From: Dactylonectria macrodidyma
Lineage: Eukaryota; Ascomycota; Sordariomycetes; Hypocreales; Nectriaceae
NCBI GenBank assembly: GCA_020744425.1
Contig: JAGMUV010000005.1
Location: forward strand, 558,001-622,000
Length of the DNA: 64,000 bases
Reading direction: 5' to 3'
In this document: one piece after another, positions 35,897 to 48,352 of the stretch
How positions within the stretch are numbered: position 1 is the first letter of the stretch
Layout: each line of letters starts with the position of its first letter
The notes under the pieces: model-generated
The model's input: the letters and a program-made list of their open reading frames with translations, nothing else
The model's database searches: none
Told to the model about the DNA's origin: nothing
Position numbers and translations under genes: made by a program

Positions 35897-37613
35897 AGCG
35901 ATGAATGGCAGCAGGATTCAGCTGAAACTACACAACGCGAGTCATGAGAAACTGTGGGTGGTGGTGGCCGTTTGGGTTTCGCTGTCGCTTAACTTAGGAG
36001 TTCCAGATGAGACAGGGTCGGGTGTCATAGCAGTCAGCCACAGTAACTACCAAAGGGAAGAACCAACATAGACTAAAACACAAATAATCATCGGAAGAGA
36101 TCTCAAGAGCAATGCAGATCAAGCGCGGTTGATTGAGTTTATAGTTAGCAATAGCGGCGATCGTCCCCGCAGCATGATGCCGGCTACTGTCCACTTCGGC
36201 CAAACCTAACTTCTGTCACGGTCGGGTACTACGGGAAGTCAGACTTTTGATCAATAAAGGGTATCTTTGCTAGGTCACGGGGATAGGATACAGGCATTGA
36301 TGGAAACATATTTCTATATGTATTTATTTACGTACTATGTATGTAAATGTCTCTATCTATGGGCACACCACACAGAAGCCCTCACGATCGGGCGACCTGT
36401 CCATGCAGGGTAGGCAAATGCTGGCCGATTCGGCCGGTACGGTTCGGTACGCGGCGGAGAGAGCCGATTCCAGGGGCCGGGTATTGGCATTGATGAGACT
36501 CTCCTGTACCATATTAACCCAGTTATTTGTTTTACTCGGTAAGGCAAACTTCATGGAAGAATCAACATCCGTTGCGCCGCAAACAAATTGCCTTTGTATC
36601 TGGAACATGACCACCCACATCCTTGGTTCCATACAGCCACGTCTCGCGACCGAGACCGTGGACCAGGATCCCGCCTCAACAAGCCACTCAGTCTCGGTTC
36701 ATGTTTTCCGTTCAAGAAATTCTTCGATCCGACTCAGCAACGGCCTTGGCATGACTGTAGACTGAAGTATGAATTCACTCACGGACCCAAGAAAATCTGG
36801 GCCCCTGGCCGCCCAGGCCCGTTCTCGCGGTATCGGTGGCGCTTGGTCGCCTCACGAGGACACTGGCACTAATCTCCATCTGTCGCAACTCTGTCTTAGC
36901 CTCCAAGCCTTTGGGGCCGAAGAATGTAATGTGTCATATTTTGAGAGTCGCTAAAGCGGCGTGGTGCTGACGAGTTGCAACTGTGCCACCGCTCGGATGA
37001 TTGGGGGGAAATTTGGACGCCGCTTCAGTGCGTCCCCTTGGACTAATGACCAAACGGTTCGTTATCGTTATGCCACCTCCTCCGGCATCAGGCAAGTTGC
37101 CCAGGCCTGAGCATTCCCATTCCGGAAATCTATCAACTTCATTGGAACGTGCCATGGCACTTGTCAAAATAGTTCAGCCTCTAGTCGATGGCAAGGTTGA
37201 ACTCAATCGAACTTTCAGCAGTGGGGAAGCGTGCTGCCTGTAATTACTGGGAATAACATTGTACGTAACTTGGTCCGGAAAAGCCACGCCTCTTACCCGA
37301 CGAGATGACCCTGGGCTACTTTAAGTCTAGTCAACAAGCCAGTGTGTATCAAAGCGCATCCCCCCTGCTACCTTCAGCAGCATGTCCTCCCCCAACCGTG
37401 TCTTGCCTCATCCTCATCCACCTTTTGCTTTCTCCATATTCTCTGACATCCGACATCGCCATTACGAAACTCCGATTCATGTTGAACAAAGAACCAAATC
37501 GCATGCGCATTAACTTGGTTGGACACGCCTATTCACTGGATTGAAGACCCGTACCTCTCGATACTACATCATTTAAGTCCCCTGAGAAAGGCTGCGCTCA
37601 TCTCGACTACCAC
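35897..37613. other. Intergenic, divergent promoter region
   Basis: Shared upstream region of the transcription factor (-) and the rhodopsin-fold gene (+). An AT-rich patch with repeated TGTAT/TATGTA motifs lies at 36309-36352. No gene was recognised. Confidence 0.55.
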
Positions 37614-38835
37614 ATGACACCTGTATCATGGATTTTCTTTGGCGGGGCCACAATCCTTTTGGTCTTGCGCATCTACTGCAAGATTTCGAGGCATCGCAGC
37701 CTCTGGTGGGACGATTACATACTGATCGCAGCATGGGTATGCTACAGAATCGCAGCATTATTTGAGAGAGATATAGCGCTAACGTCATTCATTGCTAGGC
37801 GCTGAGCCTCGGTGACAATGTCGCTACCGTGATCAACACGAATCGCGGATTCGGCAAACACATCTATGATCTGTCACAAGAGGACATCAGCGACATTGTT
37901 TTGATGATTAGTATTTGCACGACCTTGAACATTATGAGTCTCATAGCGAGTAAGACTTCATTCGCCCTGACAATTCTCCGGTTGGCATCCGGGTTCACCA
38001 TCGTTGTTGTGTGGTTCATCATCGTCAGCACAAATGTGGCCTTGAGCATCTCATTCCTGTTCGGCTATTTTCGGTGCTGGCCACCGAAGAAATCATGGCA
38101 GTCGGACATCCCGGGGACCTGCATGCCTGCTGATGCGTACGCTGGATACAAATATTTCGCTGCAGGTGAGCATCATCGACGCACCCGCAGGCTTGGTAAT
38201 TGACTGTCTTCTCGTAGCGTATTCTGGCGCCATGGATATCGCACTCGCTTTGATTCCTTGGACAATTATCTGGAACGCTTCACTAAGAAAGAAGGAAATG
38301 GCTGGTGTTGCACTTGCAATGAGCTTGGGGATATTGTAGGGACCTTTGAGTCTCCCAACGAGTATGAGTGCTAACTAGGTGCGATATTTAGTGCTGGTGC
38401 CACGGCATTTATAAAACTCAGCTACCTTTATAGCCTGACAGGCGACAAAGACTTCACCTGTAAGTCAGCCTTTGTTCACCAAGGTTAAGCTCTGCCTAAC
38501 CTCCAACAGATAACGGCGTGAAACTCGTCGTATGGGCAAAACTGGAAGTATCGGTTTCAATCATGGCTGCGTGCATCCCAACACTTCGGGCTTTACTATC
38601 TGAAGTCGCGGCTCGACGCCGGGGCTCAGACCGTGAGACCGGTCAACCAGCGACCTTTAGCGACATGTACAACGACATCGTGCCACCGGATCTAAACGAC
38701 ACTCTATCGCACGAGCCGGATAGCCAAAGTACGAAAGGCATCCTGGTAAAAACGACTGTAAGCTCGAGGCAGAATAGCCAGACCAGCGAGGCCACGGTTG
38801 AGCCTATAGATACGACACGGCCGGCTAAGGGGTGA
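37614..38835 (+). CDS. Pth11/fungal rhodopsin-domain integral membrane protein
   Basis: Exons 37614-37736, 37799-38165, 38218-38335, 38392-38459 and 38510-38835; introns of 62, 52, 56 and 50 bp; 333 aa. About seven transmembrane helices. Family marks are SWIFFGGATILLVLRIYCK in TM1, SLWWDDYILIAAW at the TM1-TM2 turn, GFGKHIYDL, the conserved CWPPKKSWQ and GTCMPADAY around the extracellular loop, DIALALIPWTIIW, and FAGATAFIKLSYL. The C-terminal about 90 residues are a polar cytoplasmic tail with Ser/Thr runs. Members include the Magnaporthe surface sensor Pth11; most are orphan receptor-like proteins, and this one lacks the N-terminal CFEM domain. The start gives a very short N-terminus, and an upstream exon cannot be excluded (the frame is open to 37546 without an ATG). 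Confidence 0.88.
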
Positions 38836-40332
38836 CCGGGAGGTGAGGAGGCGATTTGGTTAGACATGACTAAAACCAAGTCAGCATGCGTCATAGATGA
38901 AAGCCCGGGGTATTGCGAACATGGTTTTGTGGCGTTTTCGGCGGCGCGGGGACAGGCTTGAATGCCCAATAGGTGGATTTACTTACGATTTGGGGAAGGG
39001 AAGCACACAGGTTAGATGTGCGTTGAGACGGTATCAAAGGAATAGATGCATATTTTGCGGCCAAGTCAGTGCCATGACCCATCATTAGCTTCTCGCAAAC
39101 ACACAGCAACACTTCTAAAATTGTGAGAAGGAGAGATGAATATGGTCAGTTCAATACGCCACGGAACCGGCCATCACTTTTCTTTCTATCTTTGTTCCGT
39201 TCTAGCCACCAATATTTTGTGTCCGTTCTGCTTCAACGTACTCTTCGTAGGGCATGCAACCAACGAGCCGAGTTTTGAACTTCTATTTCAGCTGCGTCGC
39301 CGACTTAGAGATCTGAAGAAGACTAATCTTGTCTTAGATACTGATTCGAGGTCCAAGTGCACAAGACATCTATTATATTGCAGGGATCACACACTCGTCA
39401 TGTCACTCGTTAGGACACGTTGGGCATTGGATACAAGAGTCTTGGAAAGCGTAAAGAACAGCTAGAGGATGTGGGAGGATTCCATCCCTTAAATACAGTG
39501 TGTGCCTTCCCAACGGTCCCCCTAGCGACGTCATTCCTCTAGTCAGCCGGTTGCTAGGGCCGGCTTGCTAGGAACGCGATGTCTTGTATCGCGACATGCG
39601 TCACATTCCGTTGTGACTTGCTAGCAGCAACACATTATCACTCCATTCATAGGGAGAATGGTGTGGCTATTCAGGGATGGAAAGATCTTGACCGAAATTC
39701 CATCTACGTGACGAGGTATAGGGTAGAATCGTCGGACTTCCAAGGAACAAGGGGTTTCACTGTTTTAACGGAACAGAATGCTTGAAAAGGTCTAAATGGC
39801 AGTCTGTGTCGTCTTTTCGAATAGGAGCCTATGTCAGAAGCGGTTTTGATAGCGTCTGGGCTTGCACATCTCGTTCGTACATCCACACATGATGATAATA
39901 TAGGAGAAGATATTTACGATACATGTAGAGAAATTAAATATACTTGATAACTAGATCCTGTTTAAGCTAATACAAGAATTATACTAAGCGGAAATAACTT
40001 GGGGTATAGGTTTCAAATAAAAAAAACAACTTCCCGACCAGATACATCCAACATGTTCTTAAGAATTACAAAAACCCCAATCCTTACCATGTCCCTCGAA
40101 CCGGTTGGTGAGACAATAAGTTCTCGAGAAAAGCAGAGGTGAAAAAGGGATATTTGGCTATGACAAATACCCTTCTTTTGAATCACTTCCTTAATCGCCA
40201 GAGCATCTTCACCTGTGTGCGGAAGTAGATTAATCTCAGTGCTTGAGTCGGAAGTGCTCCGTCCACCGGGCCGAAAAACCAGCAGCAGGTCTGGAAAACT
40301 GATGCAATCACAAAGACGAACGCTTCCTTGCC
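38836..40332. other. Intergenic
   Basis: 3' flank of the rhodopsin-domain gene and the flank of the HET relic. Open stretches on both strands are short and featureless. AT-rich around 39890-40060. Confidence 0.55.
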
Positions 40333-40930
40333 TTGGCTATCAAGTGACCGCCCCCGACGCTTCCAAAGGCTAAGTTTTGATGCACCAGATCAATAGAGCA
40401 GCCGTGAATCACTGCCTCTGCCTCTGACCGCTTGCTGAAGAGACCACTATGATAGCCCATATCGGTCCAGACGGCGCCGTCAGGAGCTGCCTATGACCAT
40501 AAGCAGCTCTATATGCGCTTGTGCGACGTGGTTTTGGCGATTGAAGTGTGTACCACTGGAGCTGCGCCAGAAAGACGATCGTCTGCTAGGTGTACAAAGA
40601 GTCCTGCAATGTATGCTGGCTTCACTTTGCGCTCCTTTGGCAGGCCGCAAATTCGAGCTACCAAGGCCTCAACTGCGAGGAGCTTGTCGCTAGGAACGCC
40701 TATATTTCGGGCTGTGTAGTTCATCAAAATGTTTTGCCACTGGTTTGCTGTCGAAAGCTGAAGTGAGGCTCCAAGAGGGTAAATGTTTTGGACCAAGGAC
40801 TCCTCATTTCCCGACACCTTGTTAGTGAGGGAGACAAGATCCCCGCCGCAACCAGACAAAGTGGTTGTACAAGACCAGTAGGTTTGTGTTGCAGCGTAGA
40901 TTAGTATCCGTCGCGAAAGTAACAGTACCG
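40333..40930 (-). pseudogene. HET-domain (heterokaryon incompatibility) gene relic
   Basis: Reading leftward from about 40930 the translation gives LLSRRILIYAATQTYWSC, then LQLSTANQWQNILMNYT, PSDKLLAVEALVARICG and AYIAGLF, the order seen in HET proteins (RxLxF, YWxC, Wxxxv..YT.R, SDKLxAl, YvAGLW). In the next frame comes WS-stop-AAPDGAV, where intact HET proteins have the motif WSWAS.DG; the stop TAG (40493-40491) stands where TGG is expected. A final C-terminal block follows, EAVIHGCSIDLVHQNLAFGS. A frame change and this stop break the gene, and the N-terminal catalytic-like half is absent because the live SH3 gene begins its 3' end five bases away. HET proteins trigger cell death on non-self fusion. 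Confidence 0.8.
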
Positions 40931-40934
40931 CCCT

Positions 40935-43492
40935 TCAACTCTTTGATCTGCCAAACAGAGACCCGAGCCTTGACCTTCCACCAGACGACCTAGAAGCTCC
41001 GTGGGGCTCATCGAGAGACCCATCTTGAATGGTCTCTATCCTGATGTGACTCTTGGGGAAAATCCCCAGCATGCCTTTGGAATTCGTTCCTATCCAGTAC
41101 CACGCGTGAGGATCGTCCCCTGTGACAATTGGGTTAGCATTTATATGAATCGAGCAGCATGAACTCACAGGCCCAGTGCAAAACATTGATTTGAGGGGAT
41201 AAACTCACATGCGAGGTTAGAAATCTGTGCTCCCTTTGAAAAGCTAAGCCAGCTGGTCGGCACGGTTTTTGACTTGGGATCCCATTCCCATTTGGCGACG
41301 CCGGTCCTCAGAGATCTCGGGACAGACTTGATGATCGACTGCACCTTGTCGGGGGCCTCGAGCTGGATGATCTTGCTCGGGAACACGCCGAGCACCCCGT
41401 CGTGCCACCCTTGACACCATTTCCCATCCCACTTGTCGGGATATTCGACGCCCAATATTCTGGCACCGGCGAGGAATTGGAGGACTTCCGAGATGTTGTC
41501 GGGCCTGGATTGGGGCTTTCCGTTGCGTTGGCGGATGTGATCCTTTGTTGCTCGCGCTTCTGGCAAGGAAGCAAGGTAGTCGAGAGCATCGGCTGGCGGG
41601 CCGGCGGGGAGCATCGGGGTGCCGCCGGGAATGATTAGGTCAAAGTCTTGCTGGTCTGCAGACGAGGCTTTTGGCTGCTCGTACAAGACGGTTACCCCGG
41701 CGACAGGGGGCAAGGGCAACGTATGTCGAGATAGGTGTCGGAATAGAAGATCGACGGATTGGAAGACGGTCGCGTCTCCTTCGTGACAGGTGGATCTCAA
41801 CTTGTCGCAGAAAATGCAAGCAAAGAAGACCCTGTCCAAGGCTTTGACGGCGACGTGTGACTTGTAGAGGAACCGTGAGCGATATGTCATGCCTCGAGCC
41901 TGTTGTTTGGCCAGCGCTGGAAAATCTCGATGTCAGCAAAGACTCCAACACCCACAGAGGCGTAGCGAATGGAGAGAGAGGAGACGGGCTGCGCAACTTA
42001 CGATCGTGATCCATATCCTGGAGCAACTGCGAGTATATCGTCTTGTAGTCGCAATGCAAGCACTGGGCCATGGGCTCGGCGTAGATTGTCGTTTCAACGG
42101 CAAGCATGGAGCCAAACAGCATCTCTTGGGAGAAGTCTTGCTTCGAACCTTGACCCCCGCCCGAGCCACCAACTTTCTTGATGGCCTGCCCGGGACCCCC
42201 TGTCGCGAACGCTCTCGCTCCTTTGCAGAAACCTCCCAGCAACGAAAGAGAGCTGCTTGGGCCGATGGCGCAGCCGTTCTTGGGCGCGTTTCCCGCCAGA
42301 GAGGCGCGGTGGGAGGAATGAGAGGTGGCGCTCGAGCTAATGGAAGTTTTCTGGTCGAACGTCGAGTCTCTGGATGCCAGGGCGGCCGTGTTGAGACTTG
42401 AAGCCGTGTAGCTTCTGTTCATTGTCGAACCGCCCAGTTCGGATCCCTCTTCACTGGTCTGATGCCAACGGCTGGCCGAACTTGACGTTTGTTGGCGGGA
42501 GGACATGTACGTGTTGGACCTGGGGGCCTGTGCCTCTGGCGAAGAATACGTGTCCTGGTCTTGGGAGTCGAAATCGACGAAGCTGGACGTCTCCTCCTCA
42601 CGAATCCGGTCTTTGAGCATCAAGGATGCGCGCCGCGGCCGATACGGAAAGTCTCCCCGCGACTCCGAGTTCTGTGCGCCGCGTACGCCTGTTGCGCTCC
42701 CAGGCCGTGCCATGGAGCTCATGGAAATGGGGGATCCAAGTTCTAGTCGATCTAGGCCAACGAAAGAACCCTCAGGACTGCTTGGCCTCACCTCGGTTAC
42801 CGTTTGTCGAGCAGTAAACTTGCTCGACAGTGTCGTTCCCACGTCGATAGGGTAGATCTGACGAGGGGCTGATGCCTTCGGTTCGACATGATCGGGCGGA
42901 TGCGGCGATGGCTGCGTGACTATCCTCGCCAAGTTTGCACGCACTGGAAGAGGCGGCAGAGGACGCAATGATGGCGGAGGCGAGTCGAGCGACGACTCGG
43001 TCGAGAACCTCTGGATCCTCTCCAGCAACAGCAGGGCAAGGGCCTTTGTCGCGGCCCTCAGGGCGTCGAACTTGGCCTCATCAAACGACGAGGCTTCGAT
43101 GTAGTCCTCAAAGTCATAGAGCAGAACATCCACAGCTCTAACCTCGGCGATGACGTCGGCTGTGTTGGCTCGTGGTCAGTATGGAAACATTGAAACAAAT
43201 GATGATATTTCCCTCATCAAGTGCAGGCAAGTAGTCTAAGCTCACTGTTTCGGCAGATCAGGTCTCTGAGGAAAGCGTTCAATTCAGGCGTCGAGTTCTC
43301 GACGTAGGGGGCGAGTCGCTTCACGGCGCGCTCTGCATCTCTGAGGAGAAGACTGCTTGAGCGTTGAAGCTCAGCTCCTCGGCGAGGGTCGTTGGCGTTA
43401 TCCTGCGAATGCACCATTCCCAGACTGGCCCATTTCATCACCTCTCGAAACGGTCGGAACAGAAGCTGGATCTGGTGGGCCTGGCTAGCCAT
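40935..43492 (-). CDS. Cytoplasmic protein with two C-terminal SH3-like domains
   Basis: Exons 43492-43246, 43159-42002, 41916-41209 and 41119-40935; introns of 86, 85 and 89 bp; 765 aa. The N-terminal about 140 residues are helical (LFRPFREVMKWASLGM, ALRAATKALALLLLERIQRF). A long low-complexity Ser/Pro region follows, then a conserved block with Cys pairs (AQCLHCDYK, FFACIFCDKLRSTCHE, LLFRHLSRHTLP). Two SH3-like modules end the chain: ARILGVEYPDKWDGKWCQGW..GVFPSKIIQL and WDDPHAWYWIGTNSKGMLGIFPKSHIRI. The second is cut by an intron at its Trp. The ending is basic (RSRLGSLFGRSKS). SH3 modules bind proline-rich partners, so an adaptor role is likely. I recognise the layout from uncharacterised ascomycete proteins only. 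Confidence 0.88.
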
Positions 43493-44500
43493 TCTTGGCT
43501 GTATCTGTATGTACTTGCAGAGAGGGCGTTGGGGTTACCTCAAGTGGTCGATCTTCAACAAGTAGGGAGAGCATAAGCAAGTCCACACACGGGTAACGCG
43601 TATTAAATCGAACATGCATTTCTTCGCGCTTTGACGAGAGCAGACAGTCTGCCACGTCGGTATTATAATTGCACCAACCAACGCCATACCACTTTCTGGG
43701 CACTTATAAGTTTAGGCACATTATCTCACCGTTGGCCAGCCATCCACCCACACCTTCACAACCTTGTGCCATCCATCACAACCCATGTGGCCAATGTCCG
43801 ACACAGCGCCCGCATCGGCCAGTCCTGCATCTCCTCATCGGCAAAGCGAGCCCGGTTATACTTTGGGCTAGAGAGACCGAGACTAGATGGCCTCGGCTCG
43901 AAACCCGAGGATGAGAGATGATTGGCCCTACAAGTCGACAAGAGAAGCACGCTTTGCCATGCTGGGTATGGGGCGCCAGAGATGGTTTGGAAGGCCCATC
44001 GATAGTTTCAGCCACAATTATCAACCAACGGTAATTACGGATACGGAGTAACCTATTTAGCAAGCAAGCACCTGATTATCTGAAGAGGGTTTTAATGGGT
44101 GTTTTAAGAACAGGTTCGGCTGAAATCACATGCATCAGCGTCAGTAAAATTTACATTGGCAGCCAAGCGGCCAAGACCGGGCATATCACTAAACGGGGAA
44201 GGACAATTCCGGCACCTCATGCGTCAGAAACCGGCTAAATCCTCCTTGGGTACCATTTGTAACCACCATCTAACAGGGGGAGGGCACCAACGAACCAGGG
44301 AGGTTTAGAGATTTTTTGTCGAAGTATTCTAGAACCCATCTTTATCACTGACATTTGTTTTTGCTTATTATTCATGTTCCGTTCCCCTCTTGTTTCCTTT
44401 TTCCTTTGACCAGAGCTACTTACTCAATTCGTCAAACGTATAACTCATACGCCCACTCATTAGCCTCTTCAGCAGCACCGGTCTTGCATGTGCGCACATC
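43493..44500. other. Intergenic, divergent promoter region
   Basis: Shared upstream region of the SH3 protein (-) and the purine permease (+). It contains GATAAG-like sites, for example TATCTGAAG/GATTATC near 44074. GATA factors commonly regulate purine uptake, but binding is not shown here. Confidence 0.5.
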
Positions 44501-46464
44501 ATGACTTGGGTCTCAAGCATTAACGGATGGGTAGCCGCAAGCCGCGCGGGCAGCTGGTTCCGCCTCGAAGGATCCGGTCATGTGGGTAGCTCCATTTACT
44601 ATGACTGACAATATACTTGCGGGCCAAGTGACTGACTGTGGGATATGGCAATTTAGGCTCGCACGCGTCATGGCTCCAAGTTTCTCACAGAGATCCGCGC
44701 CGGCATCATCACCTTCTTTGCCATGGCGTACATCCTCGCTGTCAATGCCAGCATCGTCGCCGATTCCGGAGGCACCTGTGTCTGCGAGAACCCGGCCGCG
44801 GACGACCCCATCTGCGCCCAGAACACCGACTACCTTCTGTGTAAGAACGAAGTCAAAAGAGATCTCGTTACTGGAACGGCCGCCATCTCGTCACTTGCCA
44901 CTTTCTTCCTTGGTCTGCTGGCGAACATGTGAGTCGGACCTCGCAAAGCCGAGGCACGTGAGATGAACCAAAACACTGACTCTGACAATCTAGGCCTGTG
45001 GGAATCAGCACTGGCATGGGTTTGAACGCCTACCTCGCATACGATGTGAGTATACTCCCCTCAATATTCTCCAACCTGGCATCTAATTTCTCCTAGGTCG
45101 TCGGCTTCCATGGCACCGGCCCCATCCCATACGAGGTCGCCATGACTGCCATCTTCGTGGAAGGCCTCCTCTTCGTCGGCCTCACCATTTTCGGCCTCCG
45201 ACAGTGGCTTGCACGCGCCATCCCTAGGTCCATCAAGCTGGCTACTGGCGCCGGTATCGGTCTGTTCCTCACTCTCATCGGACTCTCCTATAGCCAAGGT
45301 ATTGGCTTGGTCAAAGGCGCCACTGCAACGCCGCTCGAGCTGGCTGGATGCCCCGTTGACGCTTTGCTGGAAGACGGGTCTTGCCCGGGATCGTACAAGA
45401 TGCGTAATCCTACCATGTGGCTAGGCATCTTCTGCGGCGGCATCCTTACCGTCGTGCTCACCATGTTCCGCTTCAAGGGCGCTATCATTGCTGGTATTCT
45501 CATCGTGTCCATCATCTCTTGGCCGAGAGGAACGTCGGTTACCGTCTTTCCTGACACACCCGTGGGCGACGACGACTTTGACTTCTTCAAAAAGGTCGTC
45601 TGGTTCCACCCTATTCAGCGTATTCTTGTCGTGCAACGGTGGGATATCGGCCAATACGGTGCTCAGTTCTGGCGCGCCCTCATCACTTTCCTTTATGTGG
45701 ATATCCTTGATTGCACTGGTACCCTGTATTCCATGGCTAGATTTGCCAATCTCATCGATGACCATACCCAAGATTTCGAGGGCTCGGCCACGGCATACAT
45801 GGTCGACTCCATCAGCATCACCATCGGCTCTCTCTTTGGTACGTCCCCCGTTACAGCCTTCATCGAGAGTGGTGCCGGCATTAGCGAAGGAGGCAAAACG
45901 GGTATTACGGCCATGTCTACGGGTGTATGCTTTTTCATTGCCATTTTCTTTGCCCCCATCTTCGCTTCTATCCCTTCATGGGCTACTGGCTGCGTCTTGA
46001 TTTTGGTCGGCTCCATGATGATGAGCGCCGTCACCGAGATCAACTGGCGTTATATGGGAGATGCCGTGCCGGCCTTCTTGACCATCACCATCATGCCCTT
46101 CACCTACTCCATCGCGGACGGTATGATTGCTGGAATCTGCAGCTACATTATCATCTCGCTGCTCGTTTGGGCCGTCGAGACCGCGTCTGGTGGCAGGCTT
46201 AAGGCTGCCGGAAGGGAGCACAAAGACCCGTGGACCTGGAGGATTCCCGGCGGGCTTCTTCCTGGGTGGCTCACCCGACTCTTCAAGGGCAAGAAGGACT
46301 TCTGGCGGCCATGGCCAGAAGTTGAGTCCGACCATGACCATCACTCGACCTCCATCAACGAGCATGAGTTGAACAGCATCGGCCAACACCAGACCTGGGT
46401 CAAGCCCGGCGATGCCCTGCCATATGTAAAGACGGAGATCCGATCCGGAGGCGTCAAGGAGTAG
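44501..46464 (+). CDS. azgA: AzgA-type purine (hypoxanthine/adenine/guanine) permease
   Basis: Exons 44501-44581, 44657-44928, 44994-45045 and 45097-46464; introns of 75, 65 and 51 bp; 590 aa. It is a proton symporter of purine bases in the plasma membrane, by homology to Aspergillus AzgA of the NCS2/nucleobase-ascorbate-like fold. Landmarks are FRLEGSGH before TM1, EIRAGIITFFAMAYILAVNA, GISTGMGLNAYLAYD, the diagnostic DILDCTGTLYSMA and SLFGTSPVTAFIESGAGI..GGKTGITA signature, and helices through YSIADGMIAGICSYI. The N-terminal exon junction GSGH/ARTRHGSKFLTEI matches the family when the GTGGGT donor at 44582 is used. The polar tail is His/Asp-rich. The exact purine preference is inferred. Confidence 0.93.
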
Positions 46465-48352
46465 ACATGGATCATATTGGAAGGTTACTTTGTACGATAG
46501 AAGGCGTAGTGTGCGAATCTAGTTTGTGGAGCGTATTGGTCTATACTGCTATGTTCTGGTCGTATCAGTGCCTTTATTGCCCCGAACGTGCCGTTTGACT
46601 TACTGCCGATGAGGCTCTTAATTTTGAATATTCTCTTTTCTTTTTTCCTTTTTTTTTTGTCTAATCTCATTGAATCCCATCAACGATTGACGACCTTTGG
46701 CCTGTGGGCGCTAAAAGTCACAACGGTGCCTACTCCATCTACAACGTGACATGGGCTCCTCAGTGATGAGCGACTGGGATGTATAGCGGATCTCCAATAT
46801 TCGTTCCCCTTTCGGTTGTCGTCGTGAGACTAAATCTACGCCTCGGATCAGGCCGGATCAGCATTGGTAAAGTAGCAAACAGTCCATTTATAAAAGTAGA
46901 GAGTTTTAGTGAGGAAACACTATCGTCTTTCCTGAAACGACTAGACAATGAGGTCCCGACCATGCGTGTAAGACCCCCATTGGTAGTTGGCGCGACAACT
47001 CGAAACCATCTGGAAGACGCGTAGTTTCAGCATTTTTAACTTCATTGGTGACACAACCTTTGTCCCAGGGATCTGCTTGGCTACAAGCAGTAAGAACAGA
47101 GACGCCGCACAAAGCTCACCTTGATTCCTGAAGCTTCCTTCCATTGTACCGATCTGGATAGACAGCTGGTAGCTCTTACCAACGCCTGAAAATGGGAGAC
47201 GAACAAGCGGAAGTGCATTGAGTGCGGGCAGGTAGCGGATCCCTCATAGGCGAAGGCCAACGTAGATTTTCTACGTACTACTATCACAACGGCGATTAGT
47301 GTATAGATATTTGACATATAAGTGGCGTAGAGGGTCTACTATAGACCACGAGCGATGAAAACCCATTAAGCAATTCTCCCTGACGGGCGACTAGACGGCG
47401 GGTTTAGAACTCTCCTTGTTTGCACTATGGACGATAGCTTTCAACCAAGCAAAAGCCTTGAATGATAGGATTGTCAAAAATTCTGTCTACCCTATACAGC
47501 AGGTCGTTAATGCGTCGCTGCAGAGAAAGGAGGAAAACAGAGGACGGGCAACGACCGTGGAGCTAGAACTAGAGTCGACCGAGTGCTCGACACAACGAGC
47601 ATGGATAATCAGAGACACACGCCACAACATATCATCGACTAATCTACTGCACCAATACGAGTGTATCTACTGGTCCAAATTCTGTGAGTGCTTTAGCAAG
47701 AACTTGGCTCAAGAAAAACCTGAACGCCTTCGTCTGGACAGAGGTGTGCATGGCAAACGGATACAAACCGTTGAAGCGGAACCTGCGGTTCCCACTTATG
47801 CGCTAAGAACTGCCCTCTTCCTGGCTCCACTGAAGGACGTCCCAAAAGCTGCGTAAATGCCTCCAACGCCATTGAGGAAGTTAATCCTCATTAGGTATGT
47901 GGCCGCGCTCTTGCAGCCGGATCCTTGGCTCGGCTGCAGAGTGAAAGTTCAAAAGCCGCAACCCTTGTACCAACAGACAGACAGCCACCCATGACCGAAG
48001 CCAATCGGACCCTGACCCGGGAAGAAAATGGATTCATCCGTTGAAGCTCAAGATATGTCCTGTAGGTCCGGAAGCTTCCGGATTATCTGTCTTCTGGCGT
48101 TCGCGACGCGTGTCGTCCTCAATGGGGCGAGCTACATAATTACAGGCCCTGCGCATTCTGCTCCCTGCTAATACCCTGGTCTCTCGATGCGTCCCCGCCC
48201 CCACAGCCCCCTGCTCTGCCCCTCTTCGGTGAAAGTGGTGTGAGGTGGTGCTGTGGTATATATGAGACATTCAGAGGCCAGTCAGTGAGTTTTGTACTTA
48301 CCTATTCCCCGCCTTTTAATTTCTCCTGCTGCCCTCTACCGTCCGTGAAACA
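46465..48352. other. Intergenic (1.9 kb)
   Basis: 3' flank of the permease and promoter of the second methyltransferase. A 146-codon plus-strand open stretch (47416-47856) has no recognised domain. A 10-nt T run lies near 46650. No RNA gene was seen. Confidence 0.55.
48257..48264 (+). promoter_or_regulatory. TATA box of the second TAM methyltransferase gene
   Basis: TATATATG lies 96 bp upstream of the start codon at 48353. Confidence 0.45.

Noticed and set aside
43880..43905. tRNA B-box-like sequence (RC of CGGCTCGAAACCC)
   Set aside because: One base too long for the GGTTCRANNCC loop, and no A box or cloverleaf can be drawn around it.
47416..47856. 146-codon plus-strand open frame
   Set aside because: Composition and sequence suggest no protein family; no supporting promoter or intron signals.
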